Source: Arthrobacter rhizosphaerae
GTDB lineage: Bacteria > Actinomycetota > Actinomycetes > Actinomycetales > Micrococcaceae
Assembly: GCF_023062595.1 (NCBI RefSeq)
Contig: NZ_JALLAN010000008.1
Span: 62,001-126,000, forward strand
Length of the DNA: 64,000 nt
Reading direction: 5' to 3'
Shown in pieces: positions 47,050 through 55,523 of this stretch; the stretch's first letter is position 1, and every line of letters starts with the position of its first letter. Position numbers and translations under genes: made by a program. The notes beneath the pieces are model-generated. The model had not been told where the DNA came from and did not search any database. It saw only the letters and a list, made by a program, of their open reading frames with translations.

Positions 47050-48360
47050 TTAGTCGAGGTAGTCGCGCAGGACCTGCGACCGTGACGGGTGGCGCAGCTT
47101 CGACATCGTCTTGGACTCTATCTGGCGGATGCGTTCACGAGTGACGCCATAGACCTTGCCAATTTCGTCTAAAGTCTTCGGCTGGCCATCTGTCAGGCCA
47201 AAGCGCATGGCCACAACACCGGCTTCGCGTTCCGACAAGGTGTCCAGGACGGAGTGGAGCTGTTCCTGGAGCAGCGTGAAGCTCACGGCGTCAGCAGGAA
47301 CAACGGCCTCGGAGTCTTCGATCAGGTCACCGAACTCGGAATCGCCGTCCTCACCCAGGGGGGTGTGCAGCGAGATGGGTTCGCGGCCGTACTTTTGAAC
47401 TTCGACGACCTTTTCAGGAGTCATATCCAGTTCAAGGGCCAGTTCCTCGGGGGTAGGTTCACGCCCAAGGTCCTGAAGCATCTGCCGCTGCACGCGGGCA
47501 AGCTTGTTGATGACTTCAACCATGTGCACCGGAATACGGATGGTACGCGCCTGGTCAGCCATGGCACGGGTGATGGCCTGGCGGATCCACCACGTGGCGT
47601 ATGTCGAGAACTTGAAGCCCTTGGTGTAGTCGAACTTTTCGACGGCGCGGATCAGGCCCAGGTTGCCTTCCTGGATGAGGTCCAGAAACAGCATGCCACG
47701 GCCGGTGTAGCGCTTGGCCAGCGAAACAACCAGGCGGAGGTTGGCCTCCAGCAGGTGGTTCTTGGCGCGCTTTCCGTCGTGGATCACGAATTCAAGCTCA
47801 CGCTTAAACTTCGGATCCATGCTGCCGTCGTCGGCGTTGATCTTCTCTTCGGCAAAGAGTCCGGCTTCGATGCGCAGCGCAAGATCGACTTCCTGCTCCG
47901 CGTTCAGCAGGGCGACCTTGCCGATCTGCTTCAGGTAGTCCTTGACAGGGTCAGCTGTAGCGCCGGCGGACATGACCTGCTGGACAGGGGCGTCGTCGTC
48001 ATCGGCATCCGAATAGACAAATCCGGAACCAGTGGCGGCACCGGCAGCCTTGCCGGCTCCCTCTTCGCCTTCCTCGGTGAGTTCCGAAGGGTCAGGAACG
48101 ACGTCGTCGAGGTCTTCCTCGACGTCCACGTCGTCGGAATCGTCGTCATGCGACTTGCCGGCAGCTTCCGCTGCCGCTTTGGCGCCGGGCTTGGGCCCGC
48201 GCTTCTTGGGTTCGGCTGCGGACACGGTGTCGTCGCCGCCTCTGACAGCCTTGTTGGCTGCACGGGTGGCGGCACGCTTCGCGCTCGTGGCCGCCTTCTT
48301 CTCCTCTGGAGACAATTCGGCCTGGTCGGCGGGTTCCTTCTTCGCGGAAGACGGGGTCAC
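47050..48360 (-). CDS. sigA: Primary RNA polymerase sigma factor
   Basis: 436 aa from a GTG at 48360. The N-terminal ~130 residues are disordered, rich in Lys/Ala then Asp/Glu, as in actinobacterial SigA/HrdB. Region 1.2 ([16 protein letters not shown], ~135), region 2.3-2.4 ([20 protein letters not shown], ~255), region 3, and region 4.2 ([15 protein letters not shown], ~405-420). It directs RNA polymerase to housekeeping promoters. The 5' region holds a long interrupted inverted repeat. Confidence 0.97.
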   Translation of the reverse strand: MTPSSAKKEPADQAELSPEEKKAATSAKRAATRAANKAVRGGDDTVSAAEPKKRGPKPGAKAAAEAAGKSHDDDSDDVDVEEDLDDVVPDPSELTEEGEEGAGKAAGAATGSGFVYSDADDDDAPVQQVMSAGATADPVKDYLKQIGKVALLNAEQEVDLALRIEAGLFAEEKINADDGSMDPKFKRELEFVIHDGKRAKNHLLEANLRLVVSLAKRYTGRGMLFLDLIQEGNLGLIRAVEKFDYTKGFKFSTYATWWIRQAITRAMADQARTIRIPVHMVEVINKLARVQRQMLQDLGREPTPEELALELDMTPEKVVEVQKYGREPISLHTPLGEDGDSEFGDLIEDSEAVVPADAVSFTLLQEQLHSVLDTLSEREAGVVAMRFGLTDGQPKTLDEIGKVYGVTRERIRQIESKTMSKLRHPSRSQVLRDYLD

Positions 48361-48426
48361 AGAAAACCTTTCTAGCGGCGGTCTGTGGAATCACCATACG
48401 GGCAACACCACTATGACCCTGTCAAG

Positions 48427-48537
48427 TCCGTGATTCACATCAGGTGCAACCACGGCCGGCAGGGCCACTAAGTAGAACTGCCGGGACGGCTGCAATGTTC
48501 CCGTTTCGGGGTACACCGCTCGCACCTGATTCACGGA
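48427..48537 (-). repeat. Long interrupted inverted repeat upstream of sigA
   Basis: TCCGTGA + ATCAGGTGC (48427-48433 and 48439-48447, split by a 5-nt insert TTCAC) pairs with the 16-bp arm 48522-48537. The arms are 74 bp apart, in the sigA 5' region. It could form an mRNA structure or mark two binding sites of one regulator in opposite orientation. A TTGACA also lies at the minus-strand start of this region (48420-48425) but without a clear -10. Confidence 0.5.
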
Positions 48538-48643
48538 CCCAACCGGGTCTCGGCAACCATTGTCTCACGGATTTCGGAATCGACCCCTCATGAATCCCTT
48601 GTTACCGCATATTCCGCAGCGTTCCCGGCAACCCCTTATCTGC

Positions 48644-49942
48644 TCAGGCAGCCTCAGAACCGATTTTCTGCCAAGCTGCCTCCCGTCGTCCTGCCCACCC
48701 GCAAACCGTTCCCCGCCGCACCACCTCGTTCAGCAGATCTGCGAGCCGATAGCCAGGGAGGATGTCGCTTGCCTGCCCGAGCAGCGAATGGGCATACGAA
48801 CCCCGGCCCCGGCACCATTCGATCCAACCCCGCCCTGTCAGGGCGGCCGCGCTTGCTTCCCCACCCTTCGGTTCATCCAGTTGCACGAGCAGCTTTTCAA
48901 GCCTGTCCATCGACGTCCAGTCCGGAACGCGCGGGGCTACTCCCAGCAGGACTTCGCCGTAGTTTGGAACGGGGCTTCCTGGGAGTGGTCGGGCTGCCTC
49001 TTCCCTTGTGCTGTGTCTGGCCGCTGGAATGCCGCCCGTAAGTTGGCCGGTAAGTTCGGGACTGTAGGGTGCGCCATCTTCGTCGTCATCGCTCTCGGCC
49101 TGGAATACTCCGAATTCTGCAGCACCTTGAATAGCCGTCTGGGCTCCTGCCGCAGCCATCACGAGCACGGCATCACGCCAGGCCGGGATACACAGCGAAG
49201 CGCGAAGGAAGCCCGAGACCGCCGGTGGTGGCGGCTGGACGTGCGATTCCGCCAGAACCGCATTCCAGGCCTCGAGGACGGCGTCGAATTGCCGCCGGCT
49301 GGCCCTGCGGTGCGCGAACGCACCCGACCATGCGGCTTGAGCCGCTGCCACTAATGGATCCGGGGTGCCCTGTTTTACCTGGGCGCTGCGTCCCGCGGGA
49401 GTGTCCGGGCCGGGACCGATGCTGCTCCCCCGAAACACCATTTCAGCATTCAACCGGCTGTCGCGGATCTCATCCAGTGAGCGGCCCGGGCGCGGACAGC
49501 AGGAATCGTCCGTACAGTGGGCGTTCCGCCAGTAGTCATCTCCCACGAGCCACACATCACGGACGGGCGTGCCTGAGCGTTCAAGGACTTCTTCCACTGC
49601 AGCCAGGAGTTCGGAGTGCGGGGCAGCGGAAGTCTCAACGGGCCGGGGAGACACGTCGGGCCTGGCCTCCCCGTCGCGTTTTTCCCAGCCGTCGTTGCTG
49701 AAGATGACGAGCAACGACCCGTCAGCGTCCTCGTCGGCCTCAAGATAGTCACCCACAGTTTGGGCATAATGCCGGACGTCCGCCTGATCCTCCGGTGGAA
49801 GATCCACCCGAAGCGTCGCGCCCAGCCGCTTGCCCTGCATGGTCATCGCAACCAGGCTGTTGCACGGCCAATAGCCCAGGGTATGGGGAATGAAGCCGAG
49901 AATATCTTCAGGGCCGCTGATTTTGAGATGGTCTCGTGTCAT
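48644..49942 (-). CDS. DUF4192 family protein
   Basis: 432 aa from the ATG at 49942 (MTRDHLKISG); a longer open frame upstream is low-complexity and probably not translated. The first ~100 residues carry the family core (ISGPEDILGFIPHTLGYWP; NSLVAMTM). Mostly soluble, with Trp-rich helices in the C-terminal half. Actinobacterial family of unknown function. It is convergent-free, on the same strand as sigA and upstream of it. Confidence 0.86.
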   Translation of the reverse strand: MTRDHLKISGPEDILGFIPHTLGYWPCNSLVAMTMQGKRLGATLRVDLPPEDQADVRHYAQTVGDYLEADEDADGSLLVIFSNDGWEKRDGEARPDVSPRPVETSAAPHSELLAAVEEVLERSGTPVRDVWLVGDDYWRNAHCTDDSCCPRPGRSLDEIRDSRLNAEMVFRGSSIGPGPDTPAGRSAQVKQGTPDPLVAAAQAAWSGAFAHRRASRRQFDAVLEAWNAVLAESHVQPPPPAVSGFLRASLCIPAWRDAVLVMAAAGAQTAIQGAAEFGVFQAESDDDEDGAPYSPELTGQLTGGIPAARHSTREEAARPLPGSPVPNYGEVLLGVAPRVPDWTSMDRLEKLLVQLDEPKGGEASAAALTGRGWIEWCRGRGSYAHSLLGQASDILPGYRLADLLNEVVRRGTVCGWAGRREAAWQKIGSEAA

Positions 49943-50084
49943 GCCCCCAGCTTTCCGAAGCAACCGCCAGCTCCGCGAGACCAGCCTTGACCTATGTGGA
50001 CAACCAGGCGGGAAACATGGACCACCCTGCCGGCAACCCCCTGTGGAGGAAGGGAACGGCGGGGACGGCCAGCAATCTTCGTGG

Positions 50085-51419
50085 CTACTCCGGTGTGCGC
50101 CGCTTCTCCGCATTCCGCAGCCGCTGCTGCGCCATGGACTTAAGCAGCGGCTGAACCACCACACCTTGTGCCGCCAACTGGCGGCGTACCTTGCGCCGGC
50201 ACACCAGGACCGCGGTGGCACCGAAGGCCAGCAACAGGAAATGGACGCAGAGGGCGATCCGGAAAGGTTCGAGGCCGTACAGTTCCCCACGCGAGAATCC
50301 AGTGGAATAAAGGATGTCGAGGACAAGTCCGACGAGGTAGATACAGACAAGGGCGGCAATGAAACCACCCACATTAACGATGCCTGTAGCCGTTCCTATC
50401 CTGTGGGCAGGATTGAACGTGCGGGCAAAATCGAATCCGATCATGGAGCCGGGTCCGCCGATCGCCAATACCACCACCAGTCCGGCAAGGAGCCAGAGCG
50501 GGGACCTTCCGGGCATGAGCAGCACGGCTCCCCACGCCACGGCTGTGGCGGCCGCGATCAGGAGCACCATGGTGGAGCGGCGCAAGGGATGCCGGGAGAC
50601 GAACCTGCCGATGAGCGGGCCGGTGGCCATTGCCGCGGCAACGTAGAGGGCCATCAGGGCCGAGACTGCGCCGGTGTCCAGGCCTTGTGCCGAGATGAGG
50701 AACGGGTAACCCCAGGTCATGGCAAATACAGTGCCGCTGAACTGAATAGTGAAGTGGCTCCAAAGGCCCAGCCTGGTCCCAGGCTGCCGCCAGGCCCGCG
50801 ATAAGGAAGCGCCTGTGGCGCGAAGTCCCTGGACCTTCTCCGGGCGTGGATGTCCCGGCGGCAGATCCCGCAGCCAGGCAAGGACCAGGACGACGGCGAC
50901 GCCGGACATTCCCGCCAACGTCAGGAAAGCAGGAGTCCAGCCCGCCAAATGAAGTATCAGGGCGAACGGCACAACACTGACAAGCTGGCCGAGCTGCCCT
51001 GACATTCCGGTGAGTTGCGTAATAAGGGGAACTCTCGCTGGCGAAAACCAGAGCGGAATAAGCCGGATCACCGAGATAAAGGTCATAGCGTCTCCGGCAC
51101 CCACCAGTACACGGCCGAGGACACCGCCGGGAATGTTGACCGCGAACGCGAGCTGAAGCTGACCCAGGCACATCAGGATGGCTCCGCCTGCGATCATGGC
51201 ACGTGAGCCGAACCTGTCCACCAGTATCCCGACCGGAATCTGCAGGCCGGCGTAAACCAGCAGCTGAAGGACGGTAAAGAACGAAATCTCTGCGGCGCTG
51301 GCTTGGAAGCGTTCTGTTGCTTCCAGGCCCACGACGCCGAAGGACGTCCGTTGGCTGACTGCTACCAGGTACGCAAACACACCGATGGTCCAAATGAGCC
51401 AGGCGCGGGGTGCAGTCAC
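50085..51419 (-). CDS. Major facilitator superfamily transporter
   Basis: 444 aa with 12 predicted transmembrane helices. A cytoplasmic loop after helix 2 (DRFGSRAMI) matches the MFS A-motif region. A basic C-terminal tail follows. Substrate unknown; general resemblance to small-molecule or nitrate/organic-ion carriers. No regulator is adjacent. Confidence 0.86.
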   Translation of the reverse strand: MTAPRAWLIWTIGVFAYLVAVSQRTSFGVVGLEATERFQASAAEISFFTVLQLLVYAGLQIPVGILVDRFGSRAMIAGGAILMCLGQLQLAFAVNIPGGVLGRVLVGAGDAMTFISVIRLIPLWFSPARVPLITQLTGMSGQLGQLVSVVPFALILHLAGWTPAFLTLAGMSGVAVVLVLAWLRDLPPGHPRPEKVQGLRATGASLSRAWRQPGTRLGLWSHFTIQFSGTVFAMTWGYPFLISAQGLDTGAVSALMALYVAAAMATGPLIGRFVSRHPLRRSTMVLLIAAATAVAWGAVLLMPGRSPLWLLAGLVVVLAIGGPGSMIGFDFARTFNPAHRIGTATGIVNVGGFIAALVCIYLVGLVLDILYSTGFSRGELYGLEPFRIALCVHFLLLAFGATAVLVCRRKVRRQLAAQGVVVQPLLKSMAQQRLRNAEKRRTPE

Positions 51420-51454
51420 CCCTCCATTATGCCTTCGGAAGGGATAAGTCGTAT

Positions 51455-52393
51455 TTATTGACCAGCTTCTTTGCTGGCAAGGTAGGCCTCGACAGCTGCG
51501 CCAAGATCGTCGGCGTTCGGCAGCTGGTCGTTTTCGTCGGCGAGCAGGGAACGTCGGACCGTACCCTCGGCCTTCTCGTCGTACCGGGACTCCAGCCTCG
51601 ACACGACATTCTGCACCTCTTCCGAGGCCTCGATCTGCTCGGCAATCTGCCTCCCGACTTCACGACCCGCTTCGCGAAGACGGTCGGTCGGGAGCATCAG
51701 CGACATCGCTGCGCCGAGGTATTCAAATCCTGCGACAGCCGCGGGAGGGTACTCCGCCTCGGCCAGATAGTGAGGGACATGGATAACGTATCCAGCCACC
51801 TTGCGCCCGGCCTCCGTCAGCCTGAGTTCGAGAACATGGCCCACTGCGGCGGGCACCTCAACAGTGGGCTTCCAGACCGAAATGCCCTCAATGAGCTCCG
51901 GCCTGTTGCCGTGAACGGTGACTCCTACGGGCCGGGTGTGCGGCACCGGCATGGGAATGGAGTGGATCCAGGTGACCAGGTTGACCTCGAGCTGCTCCAC
52001 GATGTGCAGGACCGCACGGGCGAACCTCTCCCATTGAAGGTCAGGTTCGAACCCTGCCAGCAACAGGAACGGCTTTCCCAGACCGTCAACCAGCCTGTAC
52101 AGCGCGAGGCTTGGGGCCTGGTAATCCTGCAAATGATCCTCCACGAAGCTGACGTGGGGGCGCCTGGACCTGTAGTCGATGAGCTGGTCTGCGTCGAAGA
52201 CAGCCACGAGTTCCGATTCCAGTGTTTCGAGGAGTTCGGTGGTGATCTGCTTGACCACATGACCTGCATCGGCAAAGCCGGTAAACCCCATGACCATGTC
52301 CAGCCCGCGGTTGGCGGGGTCGTGGAACAGCTCGCTGTTGCTTGCATAAAGCGCATGGGGGTCCAGCAGCGAGCCGGATATCCGTTCAAGCAT
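51455..52393 (-). CDS. PAC2 (proteasome-assembly-chaperone-like) family protein
   Basis: 312 aa. PAC2 fold in ~15-240: GFTGFADAGHVVKQI (~40-54), RRPHVSFVEDHLQDY (~75), LLLAGFEPDLQWERFA (~110) and VTWIHSIPMPVPHTRPVG (~140-157). C-terminal helical tail is acidic. Actinobacterial PAC2 proteins are conserved but their role (possible proteasome link) is unproven. It is divergent from pepA. Confidence 0.87.
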   Translation of the reverse strand: MLERISGSLLDPHALYASNSELFHDPANRGLDMVMGFTGFADAGHVVKQITTELLETLESELVAVFDADQLIDYRSRRPHVSFVEDHLQDYQAPSLALYRLVDGLGKPFLLLAGFEPDLQWERFARAVLHIVEQLEVNLVTWIHSIPMPVPHTRPVGVTVHGNRPELIEGISVWKPTVEVPAAVGHVLELRLTEAGRKVAGYVIHVPHYLAEAEYPPAAVAGFEYLGAAMSLMLPTDRLREAGREVGRQIAEQIEASEEVQNVVSRLESRYDEKAEGTVRRSLLADENDQLPNADDLGAAVEAYLASKEAGQ

Positions 52394-52697
52394 GGCATGT
52401 TCCTTTCACGGTTGCGGTGGGGAGGATGGTGACACCGCACGGGGCGGGCCGGAGGACCGGCACGCCGGACTAATCTTTACAACGTAGAAAAAGCGCCAAC
52501 CATTCCTCCCGTCCGGTGTGCCGAACATCTCATGGAATTCAGTGTGCACTCCAGTGAGAGGCTACGATCGGAACTGGCCTTATATCCGGCAGGAAGACTC
52601 CGGGTTGCGTCACAAACCGATGCAGGCCGGTCCCCGGCAGGGGCGCCCAACATGTACTCCCTGCCAAGCAATCACAGAGAATTGAGGACTGATCCTC
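52394..52697. other. 304-bp divergent intergenic region (PAC2 / pepA)
   Basis: No convincing gene. It contains an inverted repeat with 12-bp arms and one mismatch (52459-52470 with 52511-52522) flanking a 40-bp AT-richer centre. The centre probably includes the PAC2 promoter. pepA has TACGAT at about 52564 as a possible -10. Otherwise nothing recognisable. Confidence 0.5.
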
Positions 52698-54224
52698 GTG
52701 GTCAAGAATACTGAGATCAAACTTAGCGCCATCGCCCGGGACCTGAAGAAATCCCCTAGCGAAGCCCTTGTTATCGGCGTGGGGCAGGGACCGGACGGTC
52801 CCGTCCTGCTGGAGAACCCTTTGACGGCGAAGTCCGCCGAGGCCCTCGCCGGATCGCTGAAGGTTCTTGGGGTCACCGGGGCTGCCGACCAGTTGATCCG
52901 TCTTCCGGGCCTCCCCGAGACCGGGGCTTCCGTCCTGGTATTGACCGGTCTGGGCAAAGTGCGTGACGGCCAGAAGATCTCTGAGGAGTCGCTGCGAAGG
53001 GCGGCCGGATCCGCTGTCCGTCAGCTGGCCGGGCTCTCCAGCGTCACCATTGCGTTCCCGACGGCGGCCCTCGGCGACGTCGCTGCCGTCGCCGAGGGAG
53101 CCTCCTTCGGCGCTTACTCCTTTACCGATCACCGCTCGGAAAAAAACGGACTCAAGGACCCGGTGAAGACCGCGGTCATCTTTACTGAACTCGCTGAAGA
53201 CAGGAACCTCCCCCAGACGCTGAAACGGGCAGCCCTCATCGGGAAAGCAGTTAATGCAACCCGATCCCTGGTCAACCAGCCGCCAAGCCATCTCTACCCG
53301 GAGTCGTTCGCAGAGGCGGCGAAGGAGCTCTCCAAGGGCCTGCCCGTCAAAGTCACGGTCTGGGACGAAAAGCGCCTGGAAAAGGAAGGGTTCGGCGGCA
53401 TCATGGGGGTAGGCAAAGGCTCTACCCGCCAGCCGCGGCTGGTCAAAGTCGAATATTCGCCCGCGAAGGCGACGGCCAAAATTGCCTTGGTGGGCAAAGG
53501 CATCACTTTCGACACCGGCGGAATCTCCATCAAGCCGGCCCTGGGTATGGGTGACATGAAGAGCGATATGGCCGGCGCCGCCGTCGTACTTAACACAGTT
53601 TTGGCGCTCGCAGGCCTGGGCGTCCCCGTCAAGGCAACGGCATGGCTGTGCATTGCCGAGAACATGCCGTCCGGCGCTGCCACCCGTCCCGCGGACGTCC
53701 TGAAGATGTTTGGCGGCAAGACCGTTGAAGTGCTGAACACCGATGCCGAGGGCCGCCTCGTGATGGCCGACGGTATTGTGGCGGCAAGCCAGGAGTACCC
53801 GGACGCCATCATTGACGTGGCGACGTTGACCGGAGCACAACTGATCGCACTCGGTAACCGCACGGCCGGCGTCATGGGAGCGGACAGCGTCACCGCTCCG
53901 CTGAAGGCCGCCGCCGACCGCGCCGGCGAGCTGCTCTGGCCGATGCCGCTGCCCGAAGAACTCCGCCCGAGCCTGGACTCCCAGGTTGCTGACCTCGCCA
54001 ACATCGGTGAACGTCATGGCGGCATGATGACCGCGGCGGTGTTCCTGCAGGAATTCGTCGGAAAAGGCAAGGACGGGGAGCCCATTCCGTGGGCCCACAT
54101 CGACATTGCCGGCCCGTCCTTTAACAACGGCAGCCCGTATGGCTACACCCCCAAACAGGGCACCGGCTGCACAGTCCGAACCTTGGTTGCGTATGCGGAA
54201 GATCTCCTGGCTGCCTCAGCCTAG
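52698..54224 (+). CDS. pepA: Leucyl aminopeptidase (M17)
   Basis: 508 aa; GTG start at 52698 with GAGGA nearby. M17 catalytic domain: VGKGITFDTGGISIKPA (~268-284) with the metal Lys and Asp, MKSDMAGAA (~291) and the signature NTDAEGRLVMADG (~348-360). It removes N-terminal residues from peptides, using two metal ions, in the cytosol, as a hexamer. The N-terminal domain (~1-170) is the usual non-catalytic part. Confidence 0.96.
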   Translation: MVKNTEIKLSAIARDLKKSPSEALVIGVGQGPDGPVLLENPLTAKSAEALAGSLKVLGVTGAADQLIRLPGLPETGASVLVLTGLGKVRDGQKISEESLRRAAGSAVRQLAGLSSVTIAFPTAALGDVAAVAEGASFGAYSFTDHRSEKNGLKDPVKTAVIFTELAEDRNLPQTLKRAALIGKAVNATRSLVNQPPSHLYPESFAEAAKELSKGLPVKVTVWDEKRLEKEGFGGIMGVGKGSTRQPRLVKVEYSPAKATAKIALVGKGITFDTGGISIKPALGMGDMKSDMAGAAVVLNTVLALAGLGVPVKATAWLCIAENMPSGAATRPADVLKMFGGKTVEVLNTDAEGRLVMADGIVAASQEYPDAIIDVATLTGAQLIALGNRTAGVMGADSVTAPLKAAADRAGELLWPMPLPEELRPSLDSQVADLANIGERHGGMMTAAVFLQEFVGKGKDGEPIPWAHIDIAGPSFNNGSPYGYTPKQGTGCTVRTLVAYAEDLLAASA

Positions 54225-54386
54225 CTGCATTGCTGATCCGGACACGCTCATGAAAAACGCCGGAGCGTCTCTAAAAGTGAGGCGCCAAGCTAAAAGATTC
54301 ATGTTGTTAGGATCAGAAGTCCGCCGGCAGCCACGGGGCGGGTAACTTCCCCGGAGAAACGCTTCTTACAGAGTTGAGGTCAATAA

Positions 54387-55022
54387 ATGGTCCTTCAGGA
54401 TCGCGCCAAAGCAACCCGTGAGGCGATCATTGCAGGGGCAGCTGCCGTCTTCGAAGAGCACGGCTACGGTAATGCCAGCCTGACGCAGGTGTCCCAGGCC
54501 GCCAAGGTGACAAAGGGAGCCCTCTACTTTCATTTTCAGAGCAAGGAAGACCTTGCCCGTGCAGTGATCGAGGAACAGCACCGGATCGTTCTCGCGGAGG
54601 GTCAGGCCATCCTGGCTGAAAGTCGTCCGGCACTGACAACGATGATCCTGATGTGCCGGGCCTTCGGGCTCAAGCTCATTCATGAACCAGTAGTCAGGGC
54701 GGGCATCCGGCTCACGCTGGAAGCGACTGCGTTCGGTCAACCTGTGCGCGGACCGTATGAAGACTGGATTGAAGCCATGGGACAGCTGGCAGAACGGGCC
54801 AGGGAGGAAAAGCAGATCCGCTCCTCCGTGACTTCCGCCGCTTTTGCGCGCTATTTGGTCGCTTCTTTCACAGGAGTGCAGATGGTATCCGGCATCTTGA
54901 CCGACAGGCGCGACGTCATGCAACGCATCGAAGAGATGTGGTCCATCCTTTTGCCCGGAATTATGCACGAGGACTATGACGAGGACCCCATGACTCTCGC
55001 GGGCCTTATCTCAGCTGAATAA
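54387..55022 (+). CDS. TetR-family regulator, ScbR/gamma-butyrolactone-receptor-like
   Basis: 211 aa; ATG at 54387 with GAGGT six bases upstream. N-terminal HTH: REAIIAGAAAVFEEHGYGNASL and QVSQAAKVTKGALYFHFQSKEDLA (~10-58). This matches ScbR/ArpA autoregulator receptors, including the YFHFxSKEDLA stretch and LIHEPVVRAGIRLTLE (~90-105). In Streptomyces such receptors repress genes until a gamma-butyrolactone binds; here there is no synthase gene (afsA type) nearby. An ACCGGCCGGT palindrome lies 34 bp downstream of its stop. Confidence 0.88.
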   Translation: MVLQDRAKATREAIIAGAAAVFEEHGYGNASLTQVSQAAKVTKGALYFHFQSKEDLARAVIEEQHRIVLAEGQAILAESRPALTTMILMCRAFGLKLIHEPVVRAGIRLTLEATAFGQPVRGPYEDWIEAMGQLAERAREEKQIRSSVTSAAFARYLVASFTGVQMVSGILTDRRDVMQRIEEMWSILLPGIMHEDYDEDPMTLAGLISAE

Positions 55023-55055
55023 CGATCCAGCTAAACCGGTCAACCATATTGTTTT

Positions 55056-55065
55056 ACCGGCCGGT
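55056..55065. promoter_or_regulatory. ARE-like palindrome ACCGGCCGGT
   Basis: Ten-bp perfect palindrome matching the ACCG-NN-CGGT core of autoregulatory elements bound by ArpA/ScbR receptors; the outer flanks do not match. A second ACCGGT lies 21 bp upstream (55035-55040), and the two could instead pair as a weak terminator for the TetR gene. Confidence 0.4.
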
Positions 55066-55206
55066 TACGCATATTCTCGTCTAGGTACCAATGATTCCCG
55101 GCCAGCCATGATGGGGGGCCTGGAACGAAGTCTGTGTGCCGGCGCGAGCTTTGGGGGGCGTCGGCAACGCCTGGATCAAGCCGGGCTGTACCGCGATCCG
55201 CCTTCG

Positions 55207-55263
55207 TCGCGGGTCTGCCGGCGGGCATGCCACTGATGGCCCCGCCACTCAGCAGACCCGCGA
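55207..55263 (+). repeat. Strong inverted repeat in the lpd leader
   Basis: Outer stem 12 bp (TCGCGGGTCTGC / GCAGACCCGCGA), inner stem GGCGGG / CCCGCC with an asymmetric bulge. It is about 260 bp before lpd. There is no U-tract after it, so it is not a typical intrinsic terminator. Confidence 0.6.
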
Positions 55264-55523
55264 CAGGTGTGTCATCAGGTCATGCATTGCCGGTGTTGAA
55301 GATTCCCGGCCCTGATGCCTTCGCCACAAAGCTGCGTGACACTGACCACAAGCGCTCCACAAACGCCACTCCAAGGTGGAGCATGGATAAGTGGTTCGCT
55401 AAGGTGAACTTTGGTAGTCACAAATGCAAGAGAACCTGCCTGCTGGCATAATCACGGCAGAACAAGTTCCAAGACCAGATGATGCGTACTCTCGCGTCAT
55501 CGTTCACGCGAGGGAGCGTTTTA

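Larger units (their letters stand above)
55023..55523 (+). other. 501-bp non-coding region upstream of lpd, with a large hairpin
   Basis: No credible gene: the open frames here have no Shine-Dalgarno and no family resemblance. It contains the ARE-like palindrome (55056-55065), a TATTCT hexamer at about 55072, and a strong inverted repeat (55207-55218 with 55252-55263; inner 55220-55225 with 55241-55246). This could be a long lpd leader, a regulatory RNA, or terminator plus promoter. Confidence 0.6.

Noticed and set aside
49943..50374. 144-residue N-terminal extension of the DUF4192 protein
   Set aside because: Low complexity, Arg/Ser/Cys-rich, and overlaps the 3' end of the MFS gene. The family start is at 49942.
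52473..52489. Fifth BlaI-type operator near TTTACAACGTAGAA
   Set aside because: The spacing between TAC and GTA is 3, not 5, and the left half is not TTCTAC.
55134..55451. 105-aa open frame in the lpd leader
   Set aside because: GTG start without Shine-Dalgarno, biased composition, and crosses the large hairpin. No family resemblance. Treated as non-coding.
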